The notes under the pieces were generated by a model, which was not told the DNA's origin, did not search any database, and saw only the letters and a list, made by a program, of their open reading frames with translations. Of a stretch of 64,000 nt of DNA, positions 62,027 through 64,000 are shown one piece after another; positions within the stretch are counted from its first letter, which is position 1, and each line of letters starts with the position of its first letter. Source of the stretch: RZZS01 sp964491785 (GTDB lineage: Bacteria; Pseudomonadota; Alphaproteobacteria; Micavibrionales; Micavibrionaceae); NCBI GenBank assembly GCA_964491785.1, contig CAZBGS010000003.1:124001-188000 (forward strand), in the 5' to 3' direction. The translations under genes were made by a program, and so were the position numbers.

Positions 62027-62299
62027 CTATCTGCCCGGCTTACTGAAATCCGGCATCTGTCTGGCCACGGCTTTGTCCTTGTCACAAAACCATACGCCAG
62101 AACCTTGTTTGTGCGTGACATCACCGATAGTTTTGCTGCCTTCGCACATGACAAAGCCGGGACATGGAGTCGTCATGTTTTCATGTACGCGTATCCTCCA
62201 GCCCATACCTTCCATCTCCGCGATGAGCTTTTTTCCCAGTAACAAAGGCTGTTGCTCCGCAACGACTGATCCGGTTTTGAACTCTTTTTTAAGGCTCAT
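62027..62299 (-). CDS. Small protein, unknown
   Basis: Ninety residues or fewer from the ATG at 62299 (MSLKKEFKTGSVVAEQQPLL), with GAGGGATGTGG upstream. It has three cysteines and a GSGVWFCDKDKA block. No signal peptide. Convergent with the pilin-like gene. Not recognised. Confidence 0.55.
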   Translation of the reverse strand: MSLKKEFKTGSVVAEQQPLLLGKKLIAEMEGMGWRIRVHENMTTPCPGFVMCEGSKTIGDVTHKQGSGVWFCDKDKAVARQMPDFSKPGR

Positions 62300-62401
62300 G
62301 CCACATCCCTCTTTTTTGTTTTTCGTCAGCAAACTAGCAGCCTTGCCTTTGAGATAGCAATTTTTTTATATTTCCCTCTCCCGGCGGAAGAGGCTTCCTT
62401 A

Positions 62402-62428
62402 CAAAAAATAAAGGGGGGAAATCCCCCC
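62402..62428 (-). terminator. Intrinsic terminator of the KGG gene
   Basis: On the minus strand GGGGGG (62428-62423), ATTT loop, CCCCCC (62418-62413), then TTTATTTTTTG. It lies 30 bases downstream of the KGG gene stop. Confidence 0.75.
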
Positions 62429-62457
62429 AAGTTTGTAAATCTTTTGTCAAACGAGTC

Positions 62458-62622
62458 CTACTCGCTCTGATTCTGACGCCGGGCCTCGTCAAGATAGCGG
62501 CTCGCGGTCGTGCGTCCGCCTTTCTGCCCTCCGATCCGGCCGCCCTTCGCCCCGGCGCGGCGTGCGCGCTCGCGGTCGTTGGCGAAATTGCCCGGATTGT
62601 CTTTGGTATATGGATTGATCAT
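62458..62622 (-). CDS. KGG-domain stress protein, copy 1
   Basis: Fifty-four residues beginning MINPYTKDNPGNFANDRERA, with two KGG units (AKGGRIGGQKGG), like the YciG/GsiB-type KGG proteins linked to stress in other bacteria. AGGAGAGG precedes the ATG. It ends before a strong terminator. The neighbour at 62648 is a paralogue. Confidence 0.8.
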   Translation of the reverse strand: MINPYTKDNPGNFANDRERARRAGAKGGRIGGQKGGRTTASRYLDEARRQNQSE

Positions 62623-62647
62623 CTTCCTCTCCTCATTTCACGTTCCG

Positions 62648-62797
62648 TTACTTGCTTTGCTCTCCCTGATTGGACTTCCTCGCCTCCTCGAGATAGCGCT
62701 TGGATGTGGTTTCACCGCCTTTCTTGCCCGCCTTTCTGGCGCGCTCGCGGTCGTTGGCAAAATTTCCAGGATTTTCCTTGGAATATGGGTTGGTCAT
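62648..62797 (-). CDS. KGG-domain stress protein, copy 2
   Basis: Forty-nine residues beginning MTNPYSKENPGNFANDRERA and containing one KGG unit (GKKGGETTSKRYL). AGGAGG precedes the ATG at 62797; the frame is open upstream to 62839. It lies 25 bases upstream of copy 1, to which it is closely similar in PGNFANDRERAR and RYLxEAR, so a tandem duplication. Confidence 0.8.
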   Translation of the reverse strand: MTNPYSKENPGNFANDRERARKAGKKGGETTSKRYLEEARKSNQGEQSK

Positions 62798-63088
62798 TTT
62801 TCTTCCTCCTATTGCATTGCAGGAACAGGCGGCCCCCATTAGAACCTGTTCCCTGAAAAAAGAAGCCCAGCTTTTTCAGGCATTTCCTTTTCCGGTTAAC
62901 GATCGCTCTGGCCAAGCATTATAGGCGGTTGTTAGTTCCAATTCCGGAAATGGCCTTTTCTGGGCAAAAATATGATAATGAAGATTATCTATGTGATATT
63001 TCGAAAGAATGACCTTGTAAGAAAGAATTTATTTTTTCTATTATTGCAGCAAGTTAATCGCATACCGGAAATTACCGGTTAAATTCCA
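62798..63088. other. Intergenic gap with little structure
   Basis: AT-rich region between the KGG pair and the helicase gene end. A short inverted repeat ACCGG-AAATTA-CCGGT (63064-63079) is the only structure seen. No open frame that I would call a gene. Confidence 0.3.
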
Positions 63089-64000
63089 CTATAGAAAATT
63101 CCTGATTTCCGCTGCCGCCTCCCCCAGCCCTTTCCTTTCCACAGGCACCCCTTCCGGAAAAGCGCCAAGCAGCCGGGTAGGCAGCGAGGAATCCAGGATC
63201 ACGAAAACGCCTTTATCCCCGGAAACACGTATCAGCCTGCCAAATGCCTGCCTCAGACGAAGCCGCGTGATCATCTCGTCATAACGTTTTTTCCCAAAAC
63301 GCTCGCGTCTCGCCTTGTGCAGTATCGTTGGCCGCGGCCAGGGCACCCGGTCGTAAACCAGCAGCCGCAAACTCTCCCCCGGAACGTCTATCCCGTCGCG
63401 GACGGCATCGGTTCCAAGCAGACAGGCATGCGTATCCTCGCGGAAAATATCCACAAGCGTTCCGGTGTTTATATCGTCCGTATGCTGGGCATAAAGCGTA
63501 ATCCCCTGCTGCTCCAGCGGCCCGGCTATCCTCCCGTGAATATCACGAAGCCGCTGTATCGCCGTAAACAGTCCCAGCGCCCCTCCGCCCGATGCCTCAA
63601 ACAATGTCCTGTAGGCGCCGGCCACTTGCGCCGGATCGTTTTTATTCACATCGTTGACAATAAAGACCCTGGAATTGACCGAGTAATCGAATGGAGAAGG
63701 GACTGACAGGTAAACCGGAGAATGAGTCAGATAATCCGCCCCCGTCCTTTCCCTTGCCGCGTCCCAGTCGCTCTGCTCGTCGCCGCTGCTGTCCCTCAGG
63801 GTGGCGGAAGTGATGGCGATGCCATGCGCATGCGGCCTGATCGCCGATGCAAAAGGCCGCATTGGATCGACGAAATGCCGGTACATCCCGACATCCACCG
63901 AATTCCCCTCGATCCTCTCGACCTCCATCCAGTCGATGAACTCTTCCGGGCTTTCCCCTTTCTCCAGCGTCTCCAGCATCGAAATCCAGGCCGAAACCGT
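63089..64000 (-). CDS. DinG-like ATP-dependent DNA helicase, C-terminal part
   Basis: C-terminal third of an SF2 helicase running off the right edge of the window; the frame is open to 64000. The visible part has AITSATLRD (motif III-like), GALGLFTAIQRLRDIH, ACLLGTDAVRDGIDVPGE (motif V) and LRLRQAFGRLIR (motif VI), typical of DinG/XPD-type helicases. The N-terminal ATP-binding and Fe-S regions lie outside the window. Confidence 0.88.
   Translation of the reverse strand, partial: TVSAWISMLETLEKGESPEEFIDWMEVERIEGNSVDVGMYRHFVDPMRPFASAIRPHAHGIAITSATLRDSSGDEQSDWDAARERTGADYLTHSPVYLSVPSPFDYSVNSRVFIVNDVNKNDPAQVAGAYRTLFEASGGGALGLFTAIQRLRDIHGRIAGPLEQQGITLYAQHTDDINTGTLVDIFREDTHACLLGTDAVRDGIDVPGESLRLLVYDRVPWPRPTILHKARRERFGKKRYDEMITRLRLRQAFGRLIRVSGDKGVFVILDSSLPTRLLGAFPEGVPVERKGLGEAAAEIRNFL

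Overview
The window is chromosomal DNA of an alphaproteobacterium. The evidence is a division/cell-wall cluster (mraZ-rsmH-ftsL-ftsI-murE), an alphaproteobacterial BamF-type (DUF3035) lipoprotein beside lspA, an sdhCDA block, an endonuclease-type MutL and many ATGA-coupled genes. The isoleucyl-tRNA synthetase is of the eukaryote-like type that Rickettsiales also use, and a palindromic repeat sits in frame inside it. This suggests a lineage outside the classical Rhizobiales/Rhodobacterales. I cannot name the genus from sequence alone.

Layout. 1-5.2 kb: the mra/fts/mur cluster on the minus strand, with a near-consensus promoter and a three-repeat MraZ-like operator. 5.7-6.1 kb: the RNase P RNA. 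6.1-12.2 kb: an amidase, an MFS transporter, three related secreted CX17C proteins, MsrA, a DUF167 protein and a membrane-anchored hydrolase. 12.2-19 kb: the succinate dehydrogenase genes, with sdhB separated from sdhCDA by a dual-GGDEF protein, a PP2C-like phosphatase and a small protein. 19-24 kb: a membrane diguanylate cyclase, asd, and a PAS-HisKA-HATPase-REC-REC-HPt hybrid kinase. 24-30.4 kb: bamF, lspA, ileS, a GAF protein, a membrane protein and ribF. 31-33.3 kb: two consecutive HAD proteins related to trehalose-phosphatases, the first with a Cys-rich tail. 33.3-34.6 kb: two overlapping micro-genes and prmB.

34.7-39.0 kb: tRNA-Val followed by a decayed prophage. It has a frameshifted capsid gene and a methyltransferase fused in frame to a tail-fibre end, but no integrase, portal, terminase or tail-assembly genes.

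39.2-43.6 kb is the most interesting locus. It encodes a secreted Asp/Asn-rich repeat protein (eleven NTLTDNS repeats plus one degenerate copy), two small secreted proteins carrying an MRG[G/T] motif, a secreted C39 (FapD-like) peptidase, and a convergent coiled-coil plus beta-barrel outer-membrane protein of FapF-like layout. I read this as a divergent Fap-type functional-amyloid or secreted-fibre system. A frameshifted mnmH and a pentapeptide-repeat/OmpA fusion follow.

45.9-64 kb is mostly housekeeping: typA-NUDIX-LOG, a paired M16 peptidase operon running into pgi and an esterase, a pentapeptide-repeat protein, mutL and lysS. It also holds a pilin-like protein, two KGG stress-type mini-genes and the end of a DinG-like helicase. 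murE (left) and the helicase (right) run off the window.
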